Source: Promethearchaeota archaeon (lineage in GTDB: Archaea; Asgardarchaeota; Lokiarchaeia; Sigynarchaeales; SOKP01). From it: 18,538 nt of DNA. The number at the start of each line of letters is the position of its first letter. The first letter of the stretch is position 1. Shown here piece by piece: positions 12,177 to 18,538 of this stretch. The notes under the pieces are model-generated. The model was given only the letters and a program-made list of their open reading frames with translations, was not told the origin of the DNA and ran no database searches. Location of the stretch: assembly GCA_016839845.1 (NCBI GenBank), contig JAEOTL010000125.1, positions 1-18,538 of the forward strand, written 5' to 3'. The translations under genes were made by a program, and so were the position numbers.

Positions 12177-13409
12177 TTACAAGTAAAGATAGCCTTGGTG
12201 GTTACCTTTCGTTGATAATCTCAGACTTCCCAATAATATCTTTTTTACTCGAAGTTGCTGTTTGTACGTTAAGTTTGAATAGAGAAGAATATAATTCTTT
12301 TCTGGGTTAATTGTAAAGAGAAGCCCAATTTCCACTAACTCAGAATCTTCTGTGAGTAATCCAATGATTACGAAATGATAGGGAAGGTTTAGTAAATCAT
12401 TTACATGTACTCCCATTTCAACAATTTCATCTTTTTCTTTATTGAAATCCGTTTTTATGAATTTTATCCCATCTAACGGAATAGATATTTTTCTGAACTC
12501 TTCAAACGTTTTGGAAAACTGGCTTTGGCGTAAAAATCTTCTCTCATCCTTATCTTTTTCATAGAAATACTCATTTCCGTCTGATATTAAATACATTTTA
12601 CGGTCTTTTCTCTGTTTTGAAGAAGTTTTTTCAATATCAATTAATTCTTCTATTGTTTCGTCATGAAATGAAATTAGAATATCTGGATCAACAGTTTCTA
12701 TAAAATAATTCTTATATAAAATACCAGCTTCGGTTTTAATCCACCCGTCAGTATCAATTAAAACAAAATCAAAATCTTTATTCTTTACGATATACTCATC
12801 AACCATTTTTTTGCATAATAGAGAAATGATGAATTTATAATCACCTTTGGGAAAAGTGGCTCCTATAAATGTCGTTTTTTCGGTTTTAATTTCTTCACTA
12901 GAGACGATTGAATTTGTTATTGTTCCTAAATTTATAGTTGTTGGAATGTAGATTAGCTGTTGTCCCAAATCAGAATCAAGATACCCTCCTTTTAGCCCCT
13001 CCTTTAAGAAACTATTCGCCAAATATTTTATTAACGCTGTTTTCCCACTACTAATTCCAAGAACCATCACCTTGAGGGGTGCTTCTTTATCTTTTTTCAT
13101 TTCCTTTTCGAGTTCATCCTTAATTTGAACCCATGAAGGTGAAATGGAGTTTTCCTCTACCAATTTTAGATTATCTTCATTGCTGGTGTAGATCTCTAAT
13201 TTCGAATTCATATTTGCATGGAGAGGATAACTTTGAGCACTGGGAACAATAATTGTATCCTGAGTACCGATATTGGAGGTAGTTGAACCAGTATTGCCTT
13301 TTTTCGGGAGAATCTCTTTTCCAAAGACCTCTAAATTTCCCTCCAATAAAGTAATTCTTGCGGGACCTCTTACGAGTAAAGTATACCCTTTTTCGATATT
13401 CTTAATCAT
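12177..13409 (-). CDS. Clp1/Grc3-family polynucleotide 5'-hydroxyl kinase
   Basis: The 410-residue protein follows the Clp1/Grc3/Nol9 plan. An N-terminal beta domain (about 1-75) holds 'GPARITLLEGNLEVFGKEI'. The P-loop domain includes Walker A 'VLGISSGKTAL' (Gly122-Lys123-Thr124), the family motif 'YLDSDLGQQ' (143-151), Walker B 'FVLIDTDGWI', and a basic lid region with Arg pairs ('RRFLRQSQF'). A C-terminal beta domain ends in 'LGSLRLSTKGNHQGYLYL'. The family phosphorylates 5'-OH ends of RNA (or DNA) with ATP/GTP in tRNA and rRNA processing. The Walker A loop here is GISSGKT, one residue shorter than the canonical GxxxxGK[S/T], which is odd. The ATG start is preceded at about -28 by TTTAAATTA, fitting a leaderless transcript. 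Length is near the archaeal average. It is 157 bases downstream of fmdE on the same strand. Confidence 0.85.
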   Translation of the reverse strand: MIKNIEKGYTLLVRGPARITLLEGNLEVFGKEILPKKGNTGSTTSNIGTQDTIIVPSAQSYPLHANMNSKLEIYTSNEDNLKLVEENSISPSWVQIKDELEKEMKKDKEAPLKVMVLGISSGKTALIKYLANSFLKEGLKGGYLDSDLGQQLIYIPTTINLGTITNSIVSSEEIKTEKTTFIGATFPKGDYKFIISLLCKKMVDEYIVKNKDFDFVLIDTDGWIKTEAGILYKNYFIETVDPDILISFHDETIEELIDIEKTSSKQRKDRKMYLISDGNEYFYEKDKDERRFLRQSQFSKTFEEFRKISIPLDGIKFIKTDFNKEKDEIVEMGVHVNDLLNLPYHFVIIGLLTEDSELVEIGLLFTINPEKNYILLYSNLTYKQQLRVKKILLGSLRLSTKGNHQGYLYL

Positions 13410-13432
13410 GGATTATTCATCTAATGCACAAA

Positions 13433-13446
13433 TTAATTTAAAAATA
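13433..13446 (-). promoter_or_regulatory. Possible TATA box of the Clp1/Grc3 gene
   Basis: On the minus strand ATTTTTAAATTAA is centred about 28-30 bases before ATG 13409, the expected spacing for a leaderless archaeal transcript. The gap 13410-13567 holds nothing else recognisable. Confidence 0.3.
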
Positions 13447-13567
13447 TTGTTAGACACATATCTCACTATTAAATTTGTTTAACTCTAACCCGATCTGCTG
13501 GTAAGTTGGTTTGTCTAATATTTTTTATCCGAAAAATCATTTTACCTTATAAAAAAAATGTTTTTAC

Positions 13568-14095
13568 TTACTTTCTCTGAGCTTTATAGCAAGGAATACA
13601 CATGCTACTGTTATCATAAAACATAAGTCTACTAGCCATAGTAGGCTCCCCACAAATATCACAGGGAATTGATTCTTCAATTTGTGCCATACTAGGGGGA
13701 TTATAATCTATTTCATAAATTGTAAAGAAGTCTTCTGGATTTGAATGTAAAATTTGTTGAATTCGTTCATGTTTAGAGAGTTTTTTGTCTTCATCTTTGA
13801 TATTTTTAATGGAAAGTTTTATGGCTTTTTTTGTCTCTCTATTATAAAAATAATAATTGGGTTTGCCATAATCTTGATGGATGAGATTCCCCTTTCCGTA
13901 TGTGGTTCCTAAAAGAGCTTGGAGCGCATCAACACTACAATTATCATTTTCCACAACAGCTACTACTTCTTCATTTGGAGAAAAATTAAATCCACGGCTT
14001 AAAATATATTTTACCGCTAGAACACCAATTGCTAATCCGGGACATATATGTCCGTGAAAACGAGAGGCTTTTTCCATAAAAGCTGAAGGATCCAT
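13568..14095 (-). CDS. FmdE/FwdE-family protein (formylmethanofuran dehydrogenase subunit E-like) with zinc ribbon
   Basis: The 175-residue protein has the FmdE core: 'FHGHICPGLAIG' (13-24, His14, His16, Cys18) and 'VVENDNCSVDALQALLGTTYGKGNL' (48-71, with Cys53), ending in a zinc ribbon with Cys145-x2-Cys148 and Cys166-x2-Cys169. FmdE was named as a subunit of formylmethanofuran dehydrogenase, but stand-alone relatives occur in non-methanogens and their exact role is unclear; the conserved Cys/His may bind metal. No other fwd/fmd gene is present in this window, so methanofuran chemistry is not demonstrated here. The ATG at 14095 is preceded by AAAGGAA about 8 bases upstream and by a TATA-like TTATATAAAT at about -36. 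It diverges from the Mut7-C gene over 95 bases. Confidence 0.88.
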   Translation of the reverse strand: MDPSAFMEKASRFHGHICPGLAIGVLAVKYILSRGFNFSPNEEVVAVVENDNCSVDALQALLGTTYGKGNLIHQDYGKPNYYFYNRETKKAIKLSIKNIKDEDKKLSKHERIQQILHSNPEDFFTIYEIDYNPPSMAQIEESIPCDICGEPTMASRLMFYDNSSMCIPCYKAQRK

Positions 14096-14128
14096 TTAAA
14101 TTCTTATTCCTTTAATTTGTTGAGATTC

Positions 14129-14139
14129 TATTTATATAA
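14129..14139 (-). promoter_or_regulatory. Possible TATA box of the fmdE-like gene
   Basis: Minus-strand TTATATAAATA lies about 35-45 bases upstream of ATG 14095 in the divergent promoter region shared with the Mut7-C gene. This leaves a short leader that includes AAAGGAA. Confidence 0.3.
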
Positions 14140-14150
14140 TTTCTAAAATA

Positions 14151-14161
14151 TTTTAAATATA
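14151..14161 (+). promoter_or_regulatory. Possible TATA box of the Mut7-C gene
   Basis: TTTTAAATATA lies 30-40 bases upstream of ATG 14191. The match to the archaeal TTTAAATA-type box and the spacing fit a leaderless transcript. Confidence 0.4.
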
Positions 14162-14190
14162 TTTAATCTAGAATCAAATAATAAGATTAA

Positions 14191-14688
14191 ATGCCTTTCG
14201 AGATGAAATTCTTAGTAGATGCTATGCTTGGGAAATTGACAAGATTTCTACGTATACTTGGGTACGATACAGTCTATGCAAATGATTTAATTGATTACTT
14301 TCATGTAAATCCGGTTCCCGATGAAAAACTGGTAGATTATGCTAAGGAAAATGATAGATTTATAATAACAAAAGATTTTCCCTTATTCAAGAGGTTTTAT
14401 GGAAATTGCATATATTTGAAGGGAGAAGGAATCCAAAATTATTTAGATCAACTTAGCAAGGTTCTTAATATTGATTTTGAATTCAAAGTGGAAAATGCGC
14501 GATGCTCCCTTTGTAACTCCACATTAAAAAGGATCAGCGACAAAAACTTAGTTAAAGATCACGTATTATTGGAAACTTACATGCATTATGACGAATTTTT
14601 TCAATGCAAAAACTTAAACTGTAAAAAAATTTATTGGGAAGGTTCACACATCGAAGATATTAAAAATAAATTGGATTACGGGATATGA
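14191..14688 (+). CDS. Mut7-C RNase domain (PIN-like) protein with zinc ribbon
   Basis: The 165-residue protein matches stand-alone Mut7-C proteins: 'FLVDAMLGKLTRFLRILGYDT' (7-27), with Asp10 as a predicted acidic active-site residue, then 'DRFIITKDFPLFKRF' (55-69) with Asp62, and a C-terminal zinc ribbon, Cys105-x2-Cys108 and Cys139-x4-Cys144, followed by 'IYWEGSHIEDI'. The family is related to PIN nucleases and is predicted to cut RNA. The second cysteine pair is spaced by four residues rather than the usual two, a small insertion that may still allow zinc binding. An ATG four codons downstream (14203) would give the more typical start 'MKFLVDAML'; the first ATG is kept because a TATA-like element lies about 30-40 bases before it. 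It converges with a small helical gene 13 bases away. Confidence 0.88.
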   Translation: MPFEMKFLVDAMLGKLTRFLRILGYDTVYANDLIDYFHVNPVPDEKLVDYAKENDRFIITKDFPLFKRFYGNCIYLKGEGIQNYLDQLSKVLNIDFEFKVENARCSLCNSTLKRISDKNLVKDHVLLETYMHYDEFFQCKNLNCKKIYWEGSHIEDIKNKLDYGI

Positions 14689-14701
14689 TGAGAGAGATTT
14701 T

Positions 14702-14938
14702 TTATTCTGGTTTTTTAGTAAAATATTTCTCTTTTATTTCTAAGAAGTTACCTTTAGTTTTTTCAGCAAGTTCGACATAATTACCCTTCTTGTACATATT
14801 ATAGGCTTGGTTTAATAATTCAAGACATTTACGATATTCCTTGTTCTTCAAATGGTTTTCTGAGAGTGATACTAAATAATCCCCTTTTTTTTTATAGAAT
14901 TCAATGAATTGGGCCGATGTGTCAATTTTCTTGTCCAT
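14702..14938 (-). CDS. Small helical, possibly TPR-like protein, unknown function
   Basis: This is a 78-residue, highly charged, all-helical protein. The segment 'YLVSLSENHLKNKEYRKCLELLNQAYNMYKKGNYVELAEKT' looks like about one and a half helix-turn-helix units of the tetratricopeptide type (small-residue and aromatic spacing, 'A/S..H.....Y..c...l..A'). It has no signal peptide, membrane helix or catalytic motif. The ATG is preceded by AAGGAAG in 'TTAAGGAAGA', a plausible Shine-Dalgarno very close to the start. The preceding gap (14939-15115) separates it from the zinc-ribbon gene on the same strand. A protein-interaction role is suggested only by the fold guess. Confidence 0.6.
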   Translation of the reverse strand: MDKKIDTSAQFIEFYKKKGDYLVSLSENHLKNKEYRKCLELLNQAYNMYKKGNYVELAEKTKGNFLEIKEKYFTKKPE

Positions 14939-15070
14939 TCTTCCTTAACCATTAATTAATTTATTAAAACAATAATCTACTTTATATTCGTAATAATAAT
15001 AACTTAACTTAAATTTTAACATTATCTTCTATTAAAACTTTTTTCAATAGTCAATCCCACTAATCCACTC

Positions 15071-15105
15071 AAAAGAGCTTCACATTTTTATCAAATGACG
15101 CTCTT
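15071..15105 (-). terminator. Possible stem-loop terminator downstream of the aroC operon
   Basis: On the minus strand AAGAGC (15105-15100) pairs with GCTCTT (15078-15073), with an inner ATTT/AAAT pairing, followed by two further T residues. It begins about 10 bases after the stop codon of the zinc-ribbon gene. The 6-base stem is short, and archaeal termination relies mainly on T-runs, so this is tentative. Confidence 0.3.
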
Positions 15106-15115
15106 AAAACCCGTA

Positions 15116-15340
15116 CTAGGGATTTTCCATTTTATCTCTATAGCTAAAGACAATTTTAGCAATTTCTCCAAGATACGAAACAGGATTCATTGATTTACCA
15201 CATTTATCACATTTAAAATCAAGCATTCCTTCGATTGAAACCAGTGCCCCCTCTTCACAATAAGCACAATGCTCAAATGACCACCGATCAATAATATTTA
15301 GGACCTTCTCTATAAACTCTTCTTGTTCAGCCTCTTCCAT
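15116..15340 (-). CDS. Zinc-ribbon microprotein downstream of chorismate synthase
   Basis: The 74-residue protein has two CxxC knuckles, Cys25/Cys28 ('HCAYCEEG') and Cys44/Cys47 ('FKCDKCGKSM'), separated by 15 residues, flanked by an acidic N-terminal helix (about 1-22) and a C-terminal helix (about 54-70). This is a compact zinc ribbon with helical arms, likely a binding module for nucleic acid or protein. I do not recognise a named family. It starts 6 bases after the stop codon of aroC on the same strand, so it is cotranscribed with it. Nothing in the sequence connects it to aromatic biosynthesis beyond that. Confidence 0.75.
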   Translation of the reverse strand: MEEAEQEEFIEKVLNIIDRWSFEHCAYCEEGALVSIEGMLDFKCDKCGKSMNPVSYLGEIAKIVFSYRDKMENP

Positions 15341-15346
15341 TATAAA

Positions 15347-16462
15347 TCACATATCCAAATTTTTAAAAATCTTAGGTATGAATCCTTCTAATAACAAACA
15401 ATCAACTAAAGTAATGGCTGTCATAGCTTCAACCACAGGAACCACTCTAGGGACGATACATGGATCATGGCGACCAGTAAATTCAATTTCCACATTTTCT
15501 AACGATTCTATATTCACAGTTTTCTGAGGAATTCCGATTGATGCTGTGGGTTTTACAGCAACAGTAAACTCGATTGGCATCCCCGTAGAAATCCCGCCTA
15601 TTATACCTCCAGAATCATTTTTACTAGTTTGAATCTTTCCATCCCTAAAGATCCAAGGATCATTGTGCTCAGATCCCTTCATGCTTGATGATTTAAAACC
15701 AGCCCCAAATTCGATACCTTTTATCGCAGGAATGGAAAATATAGCTCTGCTTATAATTGATTCAAGACTATTGAAGAGAGGGCCCCCCTTCCCCTCCGGG
15801 AAATTTGTAATAATGCATTTAACAATCCCACCAATTGAGTCTTTTTGTTCTTTGACTTCTTTAATAAGTTGAATCATTAATTTTGATTTTTCTGGATCTA
15901 AAGATCTTACTAGAGAACTTTCTCGTAAAGAAATTAGATCTTTATTACTCACAGTATCATATATCTTCTCATCTAGAATCGTTCCAATACCATTTGTATA
16001 AGCAAATACATTAATGTTATATTTATTTAAAATTTGCTTAGCGATCGCACCTGCAATGACGAAACCAGCGGTAATCCTACCAGAAAACCTTCCTGATCCT
16101 CGAAAATCGGAAAATCCCCCATATTTTTTTAGAATTGAATAATCCACATGGGATGGACGTAAAAATTTCTTAAATTCTTCATATTTTGAAGAATCTACAT
16201 CTTGATTTTCGATTATTATGCATATTGGCGCTCCAGTTGATTTATCATTAAACACTCCTGATAGAATTTTAATTTTATCTTTTTCATCTCGTGGGGATAC
16301 AATAGAAGATTGAGCAGGTCTTCTCATGTCTAATTCATTCTGGATGAAATCAGCGTTTATAGTAAGTCCTGCGGGAACACCATCTATGATAATTCCAATC
16401 AATTCCCCATGACTTTCCCCAAATGAAGTAATTTTAAAGAATCTGCCAAGTGTATTATCCAC
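15347..16462 (-). CDS. aroC: Chorismate synthase
   Basis: This enzyme converts 5-enolpyruvylshikimate-3-phosphate to chorismate, the last step of the shikimate pathway, using reduced FMN as a catalytic cofactor. Signatures visible are 'ITSFGESHG' near the N-terminus, 'DMRRPAQSS', 'LRPSHVDYS', 'RGSGRFSGRITAG' and the C-terminal 'GRHDPCIVPRVVPVVEAM'. Length (371 residues) is normal. I place the start at GTG 16462 rather than GTG 16471: this gives 'MDNTLGRFF', matching the usual family start, and AAGGA lies about 10 bases upstream of it but only 1 base from the outer GTG. It is divergent from aroA over about 90 bases and is followed by a zinc-ribbon gene after 6 bases. No fused flavin reductase domain is seen, as usual for archaeal and most bacterial enzymes. 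Confidence 0.95.
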   Translation of the reverse strand: MDNTLGRFFKITSFGESHGELIGIIIDGVPAGLTINADFIQNELDMRRPAQSSIVSPRDEKDKIKILSGVFNDKSTGAPICIIIENQDVDSSKYEEFKKFLRPSHVDYSILKKYGGFSDFRGSGRFSGRITAGFVIAGAIAKQILNKYNINVFAYTNGIGTILDEKIYDTVSNKDLISLRESSLVRSLDPEKSKLMIQLIKEVKEQKDSIGGIVKCIITNFPEGKGGPLFNSLESIISRAIFSIPAIKGIEFGAGFKSSSMKGSEHNDPWIFRDGKIQTSKNDSGGIIGGISTGMPIEFTVAVKPTASIGIPQKTVNIESLENVEIEFTGRHDPCIVPRVVPVVEAMTAITLVDCLLLEGFIPKIFKNLDM

Positions 16463-16518
16463 GATATTCACATCCTTAGAAGCTACATAAAACTATAATC
16501 TTCCATTATTATTTAATT

Positions 16519-16529
16519 AATATTATATC
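16519..16529 (+). promoter_or_regulatory. Possible TATA box of aroA
   Basis: The AATATTATATC region lies 24-34 bases before ATG 16553 in the divergent aroC/aroA intergenic segment, which is almost entirely A and T. No Shine-Dalgarno precedes the ATG, in line with a leaderless transcript. Confidence 0.3.
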
Positions 16530-16552
16530 TATTAATTTCTATTTATTATTTA

Positions 16553-17869
16553 ATGGATCTAGAAATCACTCCTTTGACGAAAAGTTTAGACGGAGAAATC
16601 GTTGCACCCGGCTCAAAAAGTTATTCACATCGCGCGTTCATAGCAGCCAGTCTTGCTGAAGGTATATCAATTATTAAAAATCCACTTGTTAGTGGTGATG
16701 CGGGAGTCACAATCGAAATGTTGAGATCAGTGGGAGTAAAAATCTTAAAAGTAGATGGAAACTCCTATGTTGTCGAAAATATAAATAGATCCTTTAAAAA
16801 GATAAATAAACCTCTTGACTGTAAGAATTCTGGAACTTCTGCTAGAATCTTTAGTGCTATTAGTTTACTGCTTGAAGATGGTCTTTCATTAACAGGAGAT
16901 TTCTTTACATTAAAAAGGCCTATCCTCCCACTTCTTGATGCTTTAAAATCTCTGGGAGCGGAATATGAGTATAAAGAAGATAAACTTCATATAAAGCCTA
17001 CTGAAATACTCTGTGAAAAAATAAGGATCCCAGGGGATATCACATCACAATTTATTTCTGCGCTGCTAATTGTGTGCCCGTTACTAAAATGTAAAAAGCG
17101 TGATTACATTGAAATTGAAGTCACAACACCTATAGTTTCGGTTCCCTACATCAAAATTACTTTAGATGTACTGAATTCATTTGGAATAAATATCCAAGAA
17201 GATCTTATAAATAGGAAATTTTTTATCACAACTGATCAAAATTATCGAGCTCAAGTTTATGATATTCCTGGAGATTTTTCAGCTGCTGCGTTTATCATTG
17301 CCGCAGTAGTTTTATCAAAAAAAACTTCAAAAGTGATTATTAAAAATTTAAGTATGGAAAATAATCAGGGAGATAAATATATTATAGAAATATTGAATAA
17401 TATGGGTGCTCACATCGAATTTGATGAGAGTGAAAAGCAAGTTATAATTTATGGGGATCTTAATAAATATCCACTACAAGGAATAGAAATTGATTGCAGT
17501 GATACACCTGACCTTTTCCCTATTTTATCAGTAATTGGGGCATTTGCAAAAGGGAAAACAGTATTATACAATATTGGAAGGCTTAAACTGAAAGAAAGCG
17601 ATAGGAGTTCTTCAATGGCAAGAGAATTAACGAAGATGGGAGTGAGAGTCTTAGAGGAACAGGATAAGCTAACAATTTATCACTGTGACAAATTGAATGG
17701 GGTTGCCTTTAATCATGAAAGGGATCATAGAGTAGCAATGGCTTGCACAATTGCCGCTTTATTTGCTTCTACAGACTCAATAATAAAGGATATCGACATT
17801 GTTAAAGATTCTTATCCTACTTTTTTAGAAGATTTAGAAAAAGTTGGGATTCCTATTAACTTCCTTTAG
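16553..17869 (+). CDS. aroA: 3-phosphoshikimate 1-carboxyvinyltransferase (EPSP synthase)
   Basis: The 438-residue enzyme joins shikimate-3-phosphate and phosphoenolpyruvate to make EPSP, the substrate made for AroC encoded next door. Motifs: 'APGSKSYSHRAF' (18-29, Lys22, Ser23, Arg27), 'NSGTSAR' (91-97), 'GDITSQFISALL' (160-171), 'GDFSAAAFIIA' (239-249), 'CSDTPDLFPIL' (314-324), 'RLKLKESDR' (342-350) and 'DHRVAMA' (390-396). The glycine equivalent to Gly96 of the E. coli enzyme (a glyphosate-sensitivity position) is kept, while the residue before NSGT is Lys rather than the usual Gly. Two repeated inside-out alpha/beta domains are expected. It is divergent from aroC and ends 12 bases before the uS9 stop codon (convergent). 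Other shikimate genes are outside the window. Confidence 0.95.
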   Translation: MDLEITPLTKSLDGEIVAPGSKSYSHRAFIAASLAEGISIIKNPLVSGDAGVTIEMLRSVGVKILKVDGNSYVVENINRSFKKINKPLDCKNSGTSARIFSAISLLLEDGLSLTGDFFTLKRPILPLLDALKSLGAEYEYKEDKLHIKPTEILCEKIRIPGDITSQFISALLIVCPLLKCKKRDYIEIEVTTPIVSVPYIKITLDVLNSFGINIQEDLINRKFFITTDQNYRAQVYDIPGDFSAAAFIIAAVVLSKKTSKVIIKNLSMENNQGDKYIIEILNNMGAHIEFDESEKQVIIYGDLNKYPLQGIEIDCSDTPDLFPILSVIGAFAKGKTVLYNIGRLKLKESDRSSSMARELTKMGVRVLEEQDKLTIYHCDKLNGVAFNHERDHRVAMACTIAALFASTDSIIKDIDIVKDSYPTFLEDLEKVGIPINFL

Positions 17870-17881
17870 AGTTGAGATAGT

Positions 17882-18292
17882 TTACCGAAAACTCTTTTGC
17901 CTTCGAGCTCGAGCTTTCTTACCACCGAATTTCTTAGGCTCTGTTCGTCTTGAATCGCCACTTAACAAAGAGTCATCATATTCTCGAAAAGATTTTTCAA
18001 TCGTTTTGGTACCAATAAATTTTTGCACAGATTTAGCAATAGCAATTCGTACAGCATCAGTTTGCCCCATAATTCCTCCACCTTCAACCCGGACACTAAT
18101 ATCACATTTCTCAAGTTTTGGATGATTTGCTATTTCAAGAACTTCTTGGATCCTCATCCTAGCAATTTCAGGTTCATATAAATGGAGGGGTACATTATTA
18201 ATTTTTATTTGTCCCTTTGAGGGATGCTTTAATACTGCTCGTGCTATAGCACTTTTCCTTTTCCCTGATGCTTGAACTACTTTCATTGACAT
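17882..18292 (-). CDS. rps9: Small ribosomal subunit protein uS9
   Basis: This is the archaeal uS9, 136 residues from ATG 18292. The N-terminal 'VVQASGKRKSAIARA', the central 'RVEGGGIMGQTDAVRIAIAKSV' and the C-terminal 'KKFGGKKARARRQKSFR' are diagnostic; the conserved terminal Arg reaches the P-site tRNA. The frame is open further to 18328, but that extension overlaps the uL13 gene, and GAGG at 18302-18305 is 9 bases before ATG 18292, so the inner start is chosen. It follows uL13 after a 4-base gap with its Shine-Dalgarno inside the uL13 coding end, implying coupled translation. In many archaea this operon continues with RNA polymerase subunit genes (RPB10, RPB6) and uS2; here aroA on the opposite strand follows directly. 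Confidence 0.96.
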   Translation of the reverse strand: MSMKVVQASGKRKSAIARAVLKHPSKGQIKINNVPLHLYEPEIARMRIQEVLEIANHPKLEKCDISVRVEGGGIMGQTDAVRIAIAKSVQKFIGTKTIEKSFREYDDSLLSGDSRRTEPKKFGGKKARARRQKSFR

Positions 18293-18296
18293 TTTT

Positions 18297-18538
18297 TTAT
18301 GCCTCGATTTCTTTTTTATTCCATCCAATACGCATACAAAGATTTTCTAAGGTTATATATTTATTGAAATACGAAAGGCGACTTTTATCAGCGTTATAGA
18401 TCTCAGTTGGGACTAATGTCTGATATCTCTTCTTAAATCGTTCAGGAATATCTGAAATATATACATGGACCCTTTTAAGAGCTTCTTTTCCACGAACCTT
18501 CTTTCTTGGAAGCATTTGCTTTATAATCCTTCTCATGA
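18297..18538 (-). CDS. rpl13: Large ribosomal subunit protein uL13, C-terminal part (5' truncated by window edge)
   Basis: About 80 residues are visible, ending in 'MRIGWNKKEIEA'. The segment 'RRIIKQMLPRKKVRGKEALKRVHVY' is the hallmark of uL13 (family pattern V-R-G-M-L-P-x-K-x-x-x-G-x-x-A-L-x-R-L-x-V-Y). The gene runs off the right edge; the ATG at 18536 is an internal Met, as archaeal uL13 is usually about 140-155 residues. It binds 23S rRNA in the 50S subunit. It is the upstream partner of uS9 in the same operon. Confidence 0.93.
   Translation of the reverse strand, partial: MRRIIKQMLPRKKVRGKEALKRVHVYISDIPERFKKRYQTLVPTEIYNADKSRLSYFNKYITLENLCMRIGWNKKEIEA
18302..18305 (-). promoter_or_regulatory. 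Shine-Dalgarno sequence of uS9 inside the uL13 gene
   Basis: Minus-strand GAGG, 9 bases before ATG 18292, lies in the last codons of uL13. It decides against the longer open frame that starts at 18328. Confidence 0.65.

Noticed and set aside
14939..15070. Possible small gene in the gap between the helical and zinc-ribbon microproteins
   Set aside because: The sequence is almost pure A/T with many stops in all frames; only the nearby stem-loop at 15071-15105 stands out.
15663..15872. A 69-residue plus-strand open frame
   Set aside because: It is antisense to the conserved core of chorismate synthase with no independent evidence.
17844..18125. A 93-residue plus-strand open frame spanning the aroA and uS9 ends
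   Set aside because: It overlaps two strongly supported genes and its translation is the antisense of uS9.

Overview
The window looks like chromosomal DNA of an AT-rich archaeon, most likely an Asgard (Promethearchaeota, Lokiarchaeia-like) lineage. The archaeal assignment rests on an Sm-like protein, a RIO2 kinase, a Clp1/Grc3-type RNA kinase, archaeal-type uL13 and uS9 in tandem, pyruvate:ferredoxin oxidoreductase subunits and an FmdE protein. The Asgard assignment is inference. It rests on proteins with a eukaryotic look: a gelsolin-like domain on a four-helix membrane protein, a PPP-family Ser/Thr phosphatase with every metal motif, and a PARP-type zinc-finger microprotein. I see no rRNA, tRNA, CRISPR array, transposase or phage gene.

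Layout. Positions 1-1568 hold the 3' part of porA and complete porB. Positions 1681-3352 hold the gelsolin-like membrane protein and RIO2. A small methyltransferase (minus) and an Sm-like protein (plus) diverge around 4000. A PPP phosphatase (minus) and a solitary Eco57I-like DNA adenine methyltransferase (plus) diverge around 5400. Positions 7743-9400 carry an acidic protein with a four-cysteine tail, a membrane-anchored alpha/beta hydrolase and a 52-residue PARP-finger-like ORF. Positions 9429-12047 (minus) hold a tight pair: an apparently circularly permuted ATP-grasp enzyme followed 3 bases later by an M14-carboxypeptidase-like protein. Next come a Clp1/Grc3 kinase and an FmdE protein (both minus), a Mut7-C protein (plus), a helical microprotein and a zinc-ribbon microprotein (minus), divergent chorismate synthase and EPSP synthase, and finally the uL13-uS9 ribosomal operon entering from the right edge.

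How they work together. PorA and PorB form the catalytic core of a ferredoxin-linked 2-oxoacid oxidoreductase. AroA and AroC do the last two steps of the shikimate pathway to chorismate from divergent promoters. Clp1/Grc3, Sm-like, RIO2, Mut7-C, uL13 and uS9 belong to RNA and ribosome metabolism. The strongest candidates for undescribed biology are the ATP-grasp/M14-like pair, the gelsolin-membrane protein next to RIO2, and the PARP-finger microprotein whose start codon lies in the loop of a hairpin. Many intergenic regions are short and AT-rich. Several genes have a TATA-like element about 28-35 bases before the start codon, which fits leaderless transcripts, while others have clear Shine-Dalgarno sequences before TTG or ATG starts.
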